Counted from the first letter of the stretch, positions 7,951-17,586 are shown. The stretch is DNA of 64,000 nucleotides from VAXT01 sp038040395 (GCA_038040395.1 JBBPIJ010000013.1:1-64000), one strand, 5' to 3'. The notes: a model not told the origin generated them from the letters alone. Translations and numbers: made by a program.

Positions 7951-9570
7951 TCACGGGGCCGTCGGCCTGAAGGCCGCTCCGTCGGCGTGGAGCCGCGTCC
8001 GGCACGGCTTGTTCAGCCGGCAGGACGTGGTCGCACCGCCCCAGACGATCAGCTCGCGCCCCGTCCAGACGGCCGTGGGATCGACGCGTCCGGGTAGAGG
8101 GGACGGGGGCAGCGGCGACCACTGGTTTCCGATCGGCTCGTAACTCACCCCGCGGCGCAAGGCCACGGTCGCTCCGGGAAATGTCTTCCCGCCCCAGACG
8201 AGGAGCCGGCGGCTCGTCCACTCGACCGCGGCGCCGATGCGACCGGAGCTTTGTGCAAGCCGACGCGAGCGGTTCGTCGCGGGGTCGTATGCGAGCCCGG
8301 TCGACGAGAGCCCGGAGTCGCGCGTTCCGCCGATCACGATCACCTCGTGCTCATCCCAGACGGCAGAGGCGCCGGCGGGCGGCTGCGGCATCGAGCCCAG
8401 AATGCTCCATGCGTCCGTTGCCGGGTCGTAGACAGCGCCGCCGACGGGATTGGCTTCGGGGTCGTGCCCAGGGAAGATCACGAGCTCCTTGCCCGTCCAA
8501 GCCCCTACCGGCGACTGCTGGCCGCCGACGGGAGGTAGCGCGATCTCCCGCCACGTGTTGTCCGTCGGGTCGTACGCGGCACCGTCCGAGCTCACGTCGC
8601 CGCAACAGCCTCCGCCCCACTCGACCAGCTCGCTTCCAGTCCAGACCGCGATTCCGGCCCGACCGGCCGGGGCAGCCGGGAAGCGACGCCAGCGATTGGC
8701 CTCGGGGTCGAAGGCCTGGTTGACGTCGCCGAGGACGAGCATCTCCCTCCCGGTCCAGACGGCGTTCCAGTTGCCTGGGTAGCCGGAGGCCGAGAACGGC
8801 GCGGGCAGCCGGCGCCACCTGTTCGCTTCGGGGTCGTAGGCGGCGGCGACGTTCGCCGACCCGAGGATCTCCCCGGCCGAGCCAAGCTTCTGCACACGTC
8901 CGAAAACGATCATCTCCGTCCCGGTCCAGACGCTCAGCGTCAGGTCCGGTGCCGGGATCGGGGCCGCGGGAAGCAGGCTCCACGTGCCCGTAGCCGTGGG
9001 CGAGGTCGGCGCGAGGTCCTTGTAGTCGCTCCGGCCGACCGGATGGTCGAGGATGATCCCCTCGCCCGAGAAGACGTCCACCGGTGTGCCGTCGAGCTTG
9101 AAGCGAATCGCCTTCACGGTCGGAAACTGGGTGAGCGTGTAAACGACCTGCGCGAGCCGCACCTGCATCGAGAGTGAGCCGCCGCCCGCTTGGTACTCGG
9201 AGGTGAGGTCGACCGTCGCGACGCCCTTCGCGATCGAGATGCCGAGGAGCCGGGTGCCCCTCGGCACGGCGGTTGTCACACCCGACCTGCGCTCGGCCCG
9301 AGTCGGACCGGCGACGAGCGCGTTGAGCGCGGCGGTCGCGACTCCTAGCGTCGGCCCGTGCGTTCGCGCGACGGGCACGAGGCGCTCGCCCCGGGAGAAC
9401 CAGACCTCGAACGCGGGCTGCGAAGGAAGCAAGTTGGAGATCTGCGAGCGCGACGTGACCACCTTCGGTGCCGGTCCGAGCGAGACGACATCCGAGCCGC
9501 GGCTCGCTAGGAAAATGCCCAGAGCACCGCAGAGCACGGCGCTGCCCAGAGCGACGAAGGCGATTCTCAT
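7951..9570 (-). CDS. GerMN-Kelch secreted protein
   Basis: 539 residues. A signal peptide is followed by a GerMN domain (about 45-170) closely similar to that of the next gene, sharing LDGTPV, EGI and HPVGR.DYKDL. Then come about six Kelch-type blades, each with AVWTG.E.(L/V/I) and YDP..N.WR motifs, ending at RAAFRPTAP-like sequence. The ATG overlaps the upstream stop by 4 bases. A domain fusion of GerMN to a beta-propeller is unusual; the GerMN parts of this gene and 7014 look like recent paralogues. Confidence 0.85.
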   Translation of the reverse strand: MRIAFVALGSAVLCGALGIFLASRGSDVVSLGPAPKVVTSRSQISNLLPSQPAFEVWFSRGERLVPVARTHGPTLGVATAALNALVAGPTRAERRSGVTTAVPRGTRLLGISIAKGVATVDLTSEYQAGGGSLSMQVRLAQVVYTLTQFPTVKAIRFKLDGTPVDVFSGEGIILDHPVGRSDYKDLAPTSPTATGTWSLLPAAPIPAPDLTLSVWTGTEMIVFGRVQKLGSAGEILGSANVAAAYDPEANRWRRLPAPFSASGYPGNWNAVWTGREMLVLGDVNQAFDPEANRWRRFPAAPAGRAGIAVWTGSELVEWGGGCCGDVSSDGAAYDPTDNTWREIALPPVGGQQSPVGAWTGKELVIFPGHDPEANPVGGAVYDPATDAWSILGSMPQPPAGASAVWDEHEVIVIGGTRDSGLSSTGLAYDPATNRSRRLAQSSGRIGAAVEWTSRRLLVWGGKTFPGATVALRRGVSYEPIGNQWSPLPPSPLPGRVDPTAVWTGRELIVWGGATTSCRLNKPCRTRLHADGAAFRPTAP

Positions 9571-11627
9571 CCGAGCCCTCGTAGGACGGCGCGCATCGGA
9601 ACGAAAGCCATCCGGCCGGGCCGGCGGCTGTACATCTGATTCCAGGTCACGAACAGGCCGCTCGGCTCGAGTCGAGCATCCAGCGACGGCGCCGCACCGG
9701 GAAGGTCGAGCGCCACGTCCCGGCCGTTCGAGAGCCGCATCAGATGGATCGCGCCGCCGGTCACGTACGCGACGAGATCACGCTGGACGTCGAGCAGGAA
9801 CGGACGACTCCCTCCGTCGGAAGCGAGCAGACGTGCCTGCTTCTTTGCTCCAGTCGAGGTGTCGTAGACGTCGAGAGACTCACCGTGTTGCACTGCAAGC
9901 GCTCTGCCGCGAAGCCGGGCATTGTCAATGTGCGGGGCGAGCCTCCAGGTCCGAAGCACACGGTCGCGTATCGAGAGCAGGCGCACGCGCCCTTTGGAAG
10001 CTATCGTGAGCACCCTGCCGGCGTCGACCGACGCGGTGGCACCACCGGCAGCGTGGGCCAGGCGGCGGCAGACCGCGGGCGAGTGCGCTGGTCCGATTTC
10101 ATCCGAGTTTCTGGGGCACTTGCTCCCGCGCCGCGCCAGCAGGATCCAGGCTCTGGCCCTCTCCTTCTTCCCGTGGTAGGTCGTGAACGCGATCGTGTTC
10201 CCATGGCCGACCAGGGTGCCGATCGCGACGCCGCCCTCGTCGTCGGCAATCGTCTCGGTCACGAACTTCGGGTGGCGGGCGCCGAGCCGGAGAGTCTGGA
10301 GCCAGGTCGAGTAGTACGTATTGCCACGTTCGGCACACGCCCAGGCGAGCCGTTTGCCGGCGAGAACGGCGAACGTGGAGCACACGCGGGGCGTGTGCAT
10401 GGTGCGTCGAGCGACTGCGTCCCAGACGAGGAGGCTCTTGGGCGTGTAGTCGGATTCGTCATGGACGAAGGGAATCGCACGCGGACCGTCCGCGGTGAGG
10501 CCGTCGAGGGAGGTGGCAAAGGTGAGCTTCCGTGCCAGCGGCAAGGTGATCGTCGGAGGAGGCGGCTCTCCGCCCGTGAGCGGGGGGCCGGTCATCCAGA
10601 CCGGTTCCTCGTTCGTTCCGCCTGCTGGAAATGGACGGGTGACCGCGCGGCCCGCCCCTGCGCCGGGCGTGGTCACGAAGACGTCGGTGCCCCCGCCGAA
10701 GTGATAGCGCCAGCGGGTGTAGAGAAGCAAAGCACCGTCTGCGGACCAGGCGGGGTCGCCCGAGGACTCCCGGCCCGGGCTGACGCTGATCCGCTTCAGC
10801 CCGGTTCCATCGATTCGGACGGTGTAGACGGCGGTGACATAGTGCGGAAGCTCCTTCACGAAGGCGATCAGCGACCCCTCCGGTGACCATTGAGGAGTCT
10901 GGAAGTCGGAGATGCCTCGCACCAGGCGGCGCTCGCCCGAACCGTCGGCTCCGATCGTGAATAGGTCTTGCCGAAACTTCGTGCCGGCCGACCCCATGTA
11001 CGCGAGTCGCTGCGAATCCGGCGACCAGGACGGCGACCTTTCCTCGTCGATCTTGCGATTGCCGAGCCGTCTCGGCGCACCGCCTTCGGCGGGAACGGCC
11101 CACAGCCGCTCGCGATCGACGAACGCGATCGCGCGTCCGTCCGGAGACCAGCTCGGATAACGCCCGCTGGGTGTCAGGGGAGTAACGGCGCCGCTCGCAA
11201 CATCGGCGACGGCGAGGCCCTCGTCGTACCCGGCCTCGCACACGAGCTTGCTCGAGTCCGGCGACCAGGCTCCGGCGCGAAACGTCGAGCAGCCCGTCAC
11301 GGGGCGTTGCCCACTCCCGTCAGAGTTCATCACCCTGGAAGGGGCGGCGGCGTCGGAGTGAAAGGCGATGAGCTTTCCGTCCGGCGACGGGATCGGTGAG
11401 TACTCGCCGGTCGAGGTGTTCGTCAGCTGTGTGAGACCTGTCCCGTCCGGATTCACCGCATAGATGTGCGTCGCTTCGTCGCGGTTGCGCGTGAACACGA
11501 TCGTTCCGCCCGGCTCCGCCTTCGGCGCGAGATCCGCAGCTGCACCGGTCCCAGCCATCGAGATGGACAAGACGAAGACAACCGCCAGGCAGAACAACAG
11601 GCTCGATAGTGAGACGCGCTTCTTCAC
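9567..11627 (-). CDS. TolB-like (PD40/WD40) beta-propeller secreted protein
   Basis: 686 residues. A signal peptide ending near TGAAA is followed by six or more PD40 repeats in the first 330 residues (SPIPSPDGKLIAFHSD, PSWSPDGRAIAFVDRE, PSWSPDSQRLAYMG, PQWSPEGSLIAFV, PAWSADGALLLYTR). The remaining 320 residues form a second, less regular propeller-like region. TolB-type propellers bind partner proteins. Both ends overlap neighbours by 4 bases (ATGA type), so it is coupled within the operon. No peptidase domain is present. Confidence 0.85.
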   Translation of the reverse strand: MKKRVSLSSLLFCLAVVFVLSISMAGTGAAADLAPKAEPGGTIVFTRNRDEATHIYAVNPDGTGLTQLTNTSTGEYSPIPSPDGKLIAFHSDAAAPSRVMNSDGSGQRPVTGCSTFRAGAWSPDSSKLVCEAGYDEGLAVADVASGAVTPLTPSGRYPSWSPDGRAIAFVDRERLWAVPAEGGAPRRLGNRKIDEERSPSWSPDSQRLAYMGSAGTKFRQDLFTIGADGSGERRLVRGISDFQTPQWSPEGSLIAFVKELPHYVTAVYTVRIDGTGLKRISVSPGRESSGDPAWSADGALLLYTRWRYHFGGGTDVFVTTPGAGAGRAVTRPFPAGGTNEEPVWMTGPPLTGGEPPPPTITLPLARKLTFATSLDGLTADGPRAIPFVHDESDYTPKSLLVWDAVARRTMHTPRVCSTFAVLAGKRLAWACAERGNTYYSTWLQTLRLGARHPKFVTETIADDEGGVAIGTLVGHGNTIAFTTYHGKKERARAWILLARRGSKCPRNSDEIGPAHSPAVCRRLAHAAGGATASVDAGRVLTIASKGRVRLLSIRDRVLRTWRLAPHIDNARLRGRALAVQHGESLDVYDTSTGAKKQARLLASDGGSRPFLLDVQRDLVAYVTGGAIHLMRLSNGRDVALDLPGAAPSLDARLEPSGLFVTWNQMYSRRPGRMAFVPMRAVLRGLG

Positions 11628-12943
11628 GACGGCCTCCTTCCGAGGCTAATGACGAGGGTGACCTTGCCGCCCTTCGGCAGCACCGTGCCGGCCTTTGGCT
11701 TCTCCCGGATCACGCGACCCCTCTTGAGCTTCGAGTAGGCGCGGCGGATCGTCCCGACGCGGCAGTTGGCACGCGCGAGAGTCCGCTTCGCGACCGGCAG
11801 CGTCATTCGCCAAAGGTGCTGCACTGTGCAGAGTCCCGGCGTGTTGAGGAGCACGGAGATCGTGTTCGCCTCCTCGTTCGAGGTCGCGAGGTCCAACCTC
11901 CCGTCGCCGTTCAGGTCGCCGATCGCGACCTCGCTAGGAGAAGTGCCGGTCGCAAAGTCGAGCTTGTCCTCGAAGCTGCCGTCGCCCCTGTTCGTGAGCA
12001 CGGATACGGCGTTCGAGGTGATCACGTTCGCGAGGTCCGGCTCGCCGTCGCCGTTCAGGTCGCCGATCGCGATCGACCACGGACCGCCTCCGGTTGCATA
12101 GTCGACCTTGGTTCGGAAACTCCCGTCGCCCCTGTTGAGGAGCGCGGAAACGGTGTTGTCGTGCTCGTTCGCCGCCGCCAGGTCCGGCTTGCCGTCGGCG
12201 TTCAGGTCGCCGATCACGACCGAGGCGGGGGCGAGCCCGGTTGCGTAGTCGAGCTTGGCCCGGAAGCTTCCGTCACCCCCATTGAGGAGCACCGACGCGG
12301 TGTTGTCGCGTGCGTTCACGGTCACGAGGTCGGGCTTGCCGTCGGCGTTGAGGTCGCCGATCTCGACGTCCCCGGGTTTGCGCCCGGTTGCATAGTCGAG
12401 ACTGGGCCGAAAGCCGTCGCCGCTATTGATGAGCACGGAGACGGTGTTCGCTCCCGGGGCGCCGTTCACAGTCACGAGGTCCGGCTTGCCGTCGGCATTC
12501 AAGTCGCCGATGGCGACCGACCATGGACCGCGTCCGGTTGGGTAGTCGAGGCTGGACTGAAAGCCGGCGTCGCCCGCGTTGAGGAGCACGGAGACGGTGT
12601 CGTCGGCTTCATTCGCGGTCGCCAGGTCCGGCTTGCTGTCACCGTTCACGTCGCCGATCGCGACTGTCTGGGGATGGCGTCCGGTCGGGTAGCCGAGCTG
12701 CGCCTCGAAGGTGTGGCCACCTCTGTTGAGGAGCACGGAGACGGTGTCCGATTCGTAGTTCGCGGCCGCCAGGTCGGGCCGGCCGTCGGCGTTCAGGTCG
12801 CCGATCGCGACCGATACGGGGTCCAGTCCCACCGCGTAGCTCCTCGCGCGAGCGAACGAGGGCTCGGAAGTGGCGGATAGCGCCGCGGCGCCGAGTGAGC
12901 CGCCGAGAACGACGAGGCTTGCGAGAACGAGGGTGATCCTCAT
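11624..12943 (-). CDS. FG-GAP/VCBS repeat protein with C-terminal Cys-PASTA-like domain
   Basis: 439 residues. After the signal peptide, about seven FG-GAP repeats of 46 residues span 25-360, each with the calcium-loop core GDLNADGKPDL and SVLLN.GDG.F. The C-terminal 70 residues (from PGLCTVQHLW) form a PASTA-like module with two cysteines, an A+RTLARANCRVG helix and a GRVI..KPKAGT strand turn. FG-GAP repeats form calcium-stabilised seven-bladed propellers. Overlaps both neighbours by 4 bases. Confidence 0.88.
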   Translation of the reverse strand: MRITLVLASLVVLGGSLGAAALSATSEPSFARARSYAVGLDPVSVAIGDLNADGRPDLAAANYESDTVSVLLNRGGHTFEAQLGYPTGRHPQTVAIGDVNGDSKPDLATANEADDTVSVLLNAGDAGFQSSLDYPTGRGPWSVAIGDLNADGKPDLVTVNGAPGANTVSVLINSGDGFRPSLDYATGRKPGDVEIGDLNADGKPDLVTVNARDNTASVLLNGGDGSFRAKLDYATGLAPASVVIGDLNADGKPDLAAANEHDNTVSALLNRGDGSFRTKVDYATGGGPWSIAIGDLNGDGEPDLANVITSNAVSVLTNRGDGSFEDKLDFATGTSPSEVAIGDLNGDGRLDLATSNEEANTISVLLNTPGLCTVQHLWRMTLPVAKRTLARANCRVGTIRRAYSKLKRGRVIREKPKAGTVLPKGGKVTLVISLGRRPS

Positions 12944-14277
12944 CGGAGCCTCCTCACGAAGGCGTCCGGGCCGCCGTTGGTGTCGTCGGGAACCAAGTTC
13001 CCTGCCCAGGACGAGAATGCGAGGTAGCGGTTGTCGGCGCTGAACGCCCCGACCGCGTTCGCGCTTGCGTCGCCGCCCTGCTCTCCGTCGTTGCCGAGGC
13101 TGCCCAGCGTCACCCGGCCGGTGCGGCGGTCGTAGACGAAGGCATCCGTAATGTCGTTGGCGTCGCCGGGGACGAGGTTCGTTGCCAGTGAGGCGAAAGC
13201 GACGTAGCGGCCGTCGGGGCTGATGCTCGGTGGGCCGAGGCTCTCCGCGTTGGCTTGCCGGCCTCGGCTACTGACGCTCACACGCCGCGTCTGCCTCGTC
13301 TTGAGATCGCGGACGAAGATGTCGAAGACGCCGTTCGTGTCGCCGCGGACGAGGTTCGAGGTAGCCGAGTGGAAGGCGACGTAGCGGCCGTTGGCGCTGA
13401 TCGATGGGGCGTTGCTGCCGTTCCGCGTGCGATCGCCGGTGGCTTGCCTGCCTCGGCTGCTCACGCTGGCGCGAGTCGTTCGGCCCGTGCGGAGATCGCG
13501 AACGAAGACGTCCGCGAGCTTGTTGGTGTCGTGAGGAACCAGGTTCGACGCGTTGGACGTGAAGGCGACGTAGCGGCCGTGTGCGCTGATCGCCGGCCCG
13601 CTGCTCTCGCTGCCCCGGGTGGACTGGCTGCCGTGGCTGTCGAGGCTGGCCCGCGTCGTGCTGCCCGTTCTGCGGTCGTGGACGAAGACGTCGACGGCGT
13701 CGTTCGTGTCGCCGGTGACGAGGTTCGAGGCCCCTGACGTGAAGGCGACGAAGCGGCCGTCCGTGCTGATCGCCGCCCAGCCGCTTGCCCCGTTCCCTTC
13801 GCGACCGCCGCTAGTGATGCTGACGCGGGTCGTCACGCCGGTCGTGCGGTCGTGGACGAAAACGTCCGAAGCCGCGTTCGTATCGCCGGAGACCAGGTTC
13901 GGCGCATCGGACACGATCGCGACATAACGGCCGTCGCGGCTGATCCCCGCGGCGCTCGAGCAGCCGAACGGATCGGAGCAGTTGACCTCCTCGCCCGTGC
14001 TAGTGACGCTGACGCGCGTCGTCTCGCCCGTCCGGCGATCGTGGACGAACGCGTCACGCTTCCCGTTGGTGTCGCCTTCGACGAGAGTCGTCGCATCCGA
14101 GCTGAAGGCTACGAAGCGGCCGCTCGAGCTGATTCCCGTCGCGAAGCTGGAGTAGTTGCCCTGCCCGCCGCTGCTGGAGACGCTCACACGCGACGTTTCG
14201 GTCACGTTCGAGGCCGCCGTGCTACCGGCGGCGGCGGACAGAACTACCAGGCTTGCAAGTGTGATGAGCGTCTTCAC
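12940..14277 (-). CDS. Secreted PD40-like repeat protein, first gene of operon
   Basis: 445 residues, signal peptide MKTLITLASLVVLSAAAGS. Seven repeats of about 58 residues follow, each of the form ISxDGRYVAFxSxAxNLVxGDTN followed by DxFVxDRxTGxTTRVS. This pattern is common in actinobacterial TolB-related proteins and folds as a beta-propeller. GAAGGAGAC precedes the ATG at proper spacing. It starts the five-gene operon and lies just below a four-copy GTnAC array, next to the response regulator and kinase genes that precede it. Confidence 0.85.
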   Translation of the reverse strand: MKTLITLASLVVLSAAAGSTAASNVTETSRVSVSSSGGQGNYSSFATGISSSGRFVAFSSDATTLVEGDTNGKRDAFVHDRRTGETTRVSVTSTGEEVNCSDPFGCSSAAGISRDGRYVAIVSDAPNLVSGDTNAASDVFVHDRTTGVTTRVSITSGGREGNGASGWAAISTDGRFVAFTSGASNLVTGDTNDAVDVFVHDRRTGSTTRASLDSHGSQSTRGSESSGPAISAHGRYVAFTSNASNLVPHDTNKLADVFVRDLRTGRTTRASVSSRGRQATGDRTRNGSNAPSISANGRYVAFHSATSNLVRGDTNGVFDIFVRDLKTRQTRRVSVSSRGRQANAESLGPPSISPDGRYVAFASLATNLVPGDANDITDAFVYDRRTGRVTLGSLGNDGEQGGDASANAVGAFSADNRYLAFSSWAGNLVPDDTNGGPDAFVRRLR

Positions 14278-14325
14278 GACGGGTCTCCTTCTCTAGGGGA
14301 ATGCACCCCATCGTGCGCCCGCCAC

Positions 14326-14363
14326 GAAACGCTCCGGTCACCGGCTCGTAACGGTTCTGTCAC
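14326..14363 (-). promoter_or_regulatory. Four-copy GTnAC-type direct-repeat array, 11-bp phase
   Basis: On the plus strand GAAAC (14326), GTCAC (14337), GTAAC (14348) and GTCAC (14359) recur at exactly 11-base steps, i.e. 5-mers separated by 6. This is the geometry of OmpR/PhoB-family and GlnR/AfsQ1-type sites. It starts 49 bases upstream of the first propeller gene and overlaps the 3' end of the kinase gene. The same array, base for base in phase, is at 54737-54774. Confidence 0.7.
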
Positions 14364-15718
14364 AGTCGAAGCGTGAAACGAGCGCCCTCGCCGGGTGCGC
14401 TCCACACCTCAATCCGCCCGCCGAGCAGCTGTGCGTTCTCGTGCGCGATCGCCAGGCCGAGCCCCGTCCCGCCGCCCGAGCGGGCTGGGTCGGCCTTGTA
14501 GAAGCGCTCGAACAGAAGCGGCATGTGCTCCGGCGCGATCCCCGGGCCGTCGTCGGCCACCTCGACGAAGGCGCTTTTGCCGTCGCGTCCAACGCGAACG
14601 GCGACGCCTTCGCCGCCGTGCTGGAGAGCGTTGCCGACGAGGTTGGCGACGATTCCTTCGAGCCGCCGCGGGTCGCTCGTGACCACGACCTCCTCCGCGT
14701 CGAGGCCGATGCGGCCGTCCCATCCCCTCGCGGCAACAGTGGCCGCGACGAGCGCCTCGAGGTCGACGGTCTCGGCCTGGACGCTCTCCCGGCCGGCGTC
14801 GAAGCGCGAGATCTCCATCAGGTTCTCGACCAACCGCCGCAAGCGTCCCACGTCGGTTATCAGCAGCTCTGCGGGACGCCGGGACTCGATCGGCATCCGG
14901 TCGAGATGCTTGGCGAGTAGCGAGGCCTCGCCCACGAGGGCCGTGAGCGGCGTGCGCAGCTCGTGAGCGACGTCGGCGGTGAAGCGTCGCTCGCGCGCTT
15001 GGGCCGCAGACAGCGCTGAGATCTTGGCCTCGAGCGCCGCCGCCATCTCGTTGAACGACTGCGCCCAGCTGCCGAACTCGTCCTGACCTTCAACCGGCAG
15101 CCGTGTCTCCAGCAGGCCTTCGGCGAGCGAGCGGGCCGCATCGCTTGCGCGTGCGACCGGCCGCAGCGTGCTGCGCGCGAGGACCGCGCCCACGAACGCG
15201 GCGAGCAGCATCAGGATCCCGACCCCCGCGAGCAGGATGTTGCGGAGCTGCGCGAGCTCGTGGCGGAGATCCTGCTCCGAGAAGAAGTAGTAGAGCTGCG
15301 TGTCGCGGCCGGCGGGCCCACCGACGATGACGTAGTGCGTGCCCGTCACCGTCTTGCGCGTGTAGCCGAGCTCGCCCTTGCTGACGAGCCGCCGCAGGCC
15401 GTTCGGCACCTCTCGGACGCTGACGAAGAACTTCGAGGAGAAGGGGCGGCGACGGTACACCCCGGCGGTTTCGAAGTCCCCGCGGCGCTCATAAGCGGCG
15501 AGCAATGAATCTGGACCCTTGTTCCCGAGGTAGCTCGGCGCGATCACGATGTTCCTGCGGGCCTGACTGACCGCGCTGTCGACCGAGTCCGCCAGGAGGT
15601 TGTGGCGGACGACGAAGTACGACCCGACGGCAAGGGCCGCGGCCGAGGCGCCGACCGCGAGCGTGAACGCGATCGTCAGCCTACGGCGGAGGCCTCCCGA
15701 CGGGATCCGTCCGGCCAT
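14360..15718 (-). CDS. Sensor histidine kinase (HAMP, HisKA, HATPase_c)
   Basis: 452 residues. TM1 at about 15-35, an extracytoplasmic sensor of about 120 residues, TM2 around 158-178 (LLAGVGILMLLAAFVGAVLA), a HAMP domain, H-box DVAHELRTPL, N-box VANLVGNALQHG, G1 DDGPGIAPEHM and G2 GGTGLGLAIAHE. All catalytic boxes are intact. The ATG overlaps the response-regulator stop (TGATG). It is followed by the propeller operon, the probable target of the pair. Confidence 0.93.
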   Translation of the reverse strand: MAGRIPSGGLRRRLTIAFTLAVGASAAALAVGSYFVVRHNLLADSVDSAVSQARRNIVIAPSYLGNKGPDSLLAAYERRGDFETAGVYRRRPFSSKFFVSVREVPNGLRRLVSKGELGYTRKTVTGTHYVIVGGPAGRDTQLYYFFSEQDLRHELAQLRNILLAGVGILMLLAAFVGAVLARSTLRPVARASDAARSLAEGLLETRLPVEGQDEFGSWAQSFNEMAAALEAKISALSAAQARERRFTADVAHELRTPLTALVGEASLLAKHLDRMPIESRRPAELLITDVGRLRRLVENLMEISRFDAGRESVQAETVDLEALVAATVAARGWDGRIGLDAEEVVVTSDPRRLEGIVANLVGNALQHGGEGVAVRVGRDGKSAFVEVADDGPGIAPEHMPLLFERFYKADPARSGGGTGLGLAIAHENAQLLGGRIEVWSAPGEGARFTLRL

Positions 15719-16398
15719 CAGTCGGGATTGAGGCGGTAGCCGACGCCGCGCACGGTGTGGATCAGCTTGGGCTGCTTCGGGTCGTCCTCGATCTTGGCCC
15801 GTAGCCTCTGGACCGCCACGTCGACGAGACGCGAGTCGCCGAGGTAGTCGTAGTTCCAGACGAGGTCGAGCAGCAGCTCCCGGGTGAAGACCTGCTTCGG
15901 CCGGCGGGCGAGCTCGAGCAGGAGGCGGAACTCCGTCGCGGTGAGCGGCACGTCCTCCCCACGCCGCGTGACGCTGAAGGACCCGGGGTCGATCACGAGG
16001 TCGTCGATCGCGATCGTCTCGTCCGACGTTCCGACCGCCGAGCGGCGGAGGACGGCCTTGATCCTCGCGACGAGCTCGGGCAGCTCGAACGGCTTCGTCA
16101 CGTAGTCGTCTGCCCCGAGCTCGAGCCCGACGACGACGTCGTGGAGCTCGCTTCGCGCCGTCAACATGACGATCGGGACCCGGCTCTCGCGCCGGATCTC
16201 CCTGCAGACCTCGAAGCCGTCGAGCGACGGGAGCATCACGTCGAGGACGACGAGGTCGAACGGGGCCTGCCGGAAGCGAATGAGCGCGTCACGCCCGTCT
16301 CCGGTCGCCGTGATGCGAAAGCCGGCCTGCTCGAGGCCGAGGGTCGCGATCTCGCGGATGGAGGCATCGTCCTCCACGAGCAGCACATGTGCGTCCAA
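15718..16398 (-). CDS. OmpR-family response regulator
   Basis: 226 residues. Receiver domain 1-120 with acidic pair E9/D10, phospho-acceptor D54 in VVLDVMLP, T in MLTARS and K in YVTKPF. The C-terminal winged helix has LTATEFRLLLELARRPKQVF and the final TVRGVGYRLNPD. It precedes and is coupled to its kinase. It is the natural candidate to bind the GTnAC array at 14326-14363. Confidence 0.94.
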   Translation of the reverse strand: MDAHVLLVEDDASIREIATLGLEQAGFRITATGDGRDALIRFRQAPFDLVVLDVMLPSLDGFEVCREIRRESRVPIVMLTARSELHDVVVGLELGADDYVTKPFELPELVARIKAVLRRSAVGTSDETIAIDDLVIDPGSFSVTRRGEDVPLTATEFRLLLELARRPKQVFTRELLLDLVWNYDYLGDSRLVDVAVQRLRAKIEDDPKQPKLIHTVRGVGYRLNPD

Positions 16399-16449
16399 GG
16401 TGAGTGAAGCCTATGTTCGGCCTCGGCTCGAGGCCCGGCCGTCAGTCGC

Positions 16450-17586
16450 TCAATGGGACATCGTGCCCTTCGGGTTTCCCACCTTCAGCAGTCCGACCTG
16501 TCCCAGGTCGACGTGGGCGAAGGCGTGTGAGACGAACGGGTAGAGCCCCGGCTCGTCGATCTTGACGTCGAAGACGCCGCCGCCCCCGGCCGGGACGAGG
16601 ACCGTTTGCACGCCGTGCTGAGGAGTGCCGGTCACGTTCGCGTTCGGCCAGGCTCGGTCGAAGATCGTCCCGACGATGTGAAAGTCGGTGTCGAGGGTCG
16701 GCCCTGCCGCGACTACCCAGAACCGCACCGTGTCGCCCGGGTTCGCGGTCAGCGGATGCGTCACGTACTGGTTCGCATAGCCGTTGAAGGTCGTCCAGTC
16801 GGGCTCCATCGCGTGAGCCTTGCTCATGTCGAAGGAGGCCGGCTCATCTATCCCGTCGCCGCTCAGGTACCACTCGCTCGCCACGAGCACGTACTCCTTG
16901 TCGACCTTGGGCAGCGGCTTCGCGGGTGAGACGACGATCGCGCCGTACATGCCGTTGGCGATGTGCGCGAGCACGGGCTTCGTTCCGCAGTGGTACATGT
17001 AGACGCCGGGGTCGCCCGCCTTGAATCGGAAGGTGAAGGACTTGCCGGGCATCACGTCTGTGAACGCGCGGTTCGGCGCGATTCGGGCGGCGTGGAAGTC
17101 GATCGAATGCGGGATCGTGCCGCCGTTCGTCAGCGTCATCTCGACGGTCTGACCCTCGCGAACGTGGACGATCGGCCCCGGCGCGCCGTGGCCGCTGAAG
17201 GACCAGGTGTTGTACTTGACGCCCGGCGCGATCTGGACCGTCATGTCCTTGAGCGTCATGTGAACCTTGACGAGGTTGCCTGCCGACGCAGCTGGGAGGG
17301 ATGCGTTGTACGCCCTGTGCGCCTCGGCCAGAGCCTGGGCGTTCGCAGGGACCACGCCCGCGAAGCTCCCCAAAGGCAGCGCAACGTTGTGGTCCATCGC
17401 AGCGGGCTGGCTTGGAGCCTGCCCGGCTGCGCTCTCGTCGCGGGCAGCGCGCGCGTCGGACCACAACATGAGAGCGGCGAAGCCGACGACTGCGACCGCG
17501 AAACCGAGCAGGATTGCGGCAACCTTGAAGAAGGCTCCCGAATCGCTCTCGGGGCGGCGGTAGACGGATGCGGGATGAGATGTCAT
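16450..17586 (-). CDS. nirK: Copper-containing nitrite reductase (NirK-like)
   Basis: 378 residues from the ATG at 17586; a longer frame to 17814 lacks a ribosome site and adds low-complexity sequence. An N-terminal TM anchor (19-42) precedes two cupredoxin domains. The ligand set is complete: type 1 copper H160, C200, H208, M213; type 2 copper H165, H199, H354; catalytic D163 (HSIDFH) and H303 (DFHIVG). The enzyme would reduce nitrite to NO outside the membrane. No nor or nap genes are nearby, so a detoxification or partial denitrification role is possible. Some two-domain multicopper oxidases look similar. Confidence 0.85.
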   Translation of the reverse strand: MTSHPASVYRRPESDSGAFFKVAAILLGFAVAVVGFAALMLWSDARAARDESAAGQAPSQPAAMDHNVALPLGSFAGVVPANAQALAEAHRAYNASLPAASAGNLVKVHMTLKDMTVQIAPGVKYNTWSFSGHGAPGPIVHVREGQTVEMTLTNGGTIPHSIDFHAARIAPNRAFTDVMPGKSFTFRFKAGDPGVYMYHCGTKPVLAHIANGMYGAIVVSPAKPLPKVDKEYVLVASEWYLSGDGIDEPASFDMSKAHAMEPDWTTFNGYANQYVTHPLTANPGDTVRFWVVAAGPTLDTDFHIVGTIFDRAWPNANVTGTPQHGVQTVLVPAGGGGVFDVKIDEPGLYPFVSHAFAHVDLGQVGLLKVGNPKGTMSH

